Source: an uncultured Oscillochloris sp. (GTDB lineage: Bacteria; Chloroflexota; Chloroflexia; Chloroflexales; Chloroflexaceae). Taken from it: a DNA stretch of 5,795 nucleotides. The notes below the pieces were generated by a model, which worked only from the letters and a program-made list of their open reading frames with translations, was not told where the DNA came from and made no database searches. The stretch covers positions 1 through 5,795 of the forward strand of contig CAIRFY010000485.1 of assembly GCA_903877945.1 (NCBI GenBank). Reading direction: 5' to 3'. Both the position numbers and the translations under genes were made by a program. Of the stretch, positions 5,791 through 5,795 are shown piece after piece. Position 1 is the first letter of the stretch. Each line of letters starts with the position of its first letter.

Positions 5791-5795
5791 GGTAG

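Noticed and set aside
5747..5795. 3' end of an upstream minus-strand gene, stop TAA at 5749-5747
   Set aside because: One frame is open to the window edge, but the short peptide (TRQCVILASQCARR) does not resemble the SSB tail expected before rpsR; too short to support.

Overview
The window looks like chromosomal DNA from a GC-rich bacterium, most likely a member of the Chloroflexota (filamentous phototroph type such as Roseiflexus or Oscillochloris relatives). This placement is an inference from the high GC content, a bS18 ribosomal protein with a long glycine/proline-rich N-terminal extension, and a membrane-anchored kinase-fold protein with an SH3b ectodomain. No marker here settles the genus.

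Layout. Positions 1-189 hold no gene but contain a 102-bp near-symmetric palindrome (76-177) ending in perfect 12-bp inverted repeats, which looks like a MITE. Positions 190-1668 (minus) encode an aldehyde dehydrogenase of the succinate-semialdehyde dehydrogenase type. The divergent intergenic region 1669-1872 carries a candidate extended -10 promoter for each direction and, between them, a large C-rich/G-rich hairpin of the kind dispersed in many GC-rich genomes. The plus-strand promoter sits so close to the next ATG that the transcript should be leaderless.

Positions 1873-5242 (plus) hold four closely spaced genes that probably form one operon: a methyltransferase with an N-terminal membrane helix, a membrane pseudokinase with an external SH3b domain, a GNAT acetyltransferase, and a nucleotidyltransferase-fold protein. 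Gaps between them are 46, 21 and 18 nt. The pseudokinase is the most striking item: the fold is recognisable, but the ATP-binding lysine, the HRD aspartate and the DFG motif are all replaced, so it probably works as a sensor or scaffold. How the four products work together is unknown; the set combines one envelope-facing, non-catalytic kinase-fold protein with three proteins of group-transfer families.

Positions 5243-5376 are a convergent intergenic region with a strong rho-independent terminator (5316-5358) serving the minus-strand rpsR gene (5377-5736), and perhaps the plus operon too. Positions 5737-5795 hold the rpsR ribosome binding site and a cluster of TTGGC/GCCAA half-sites.
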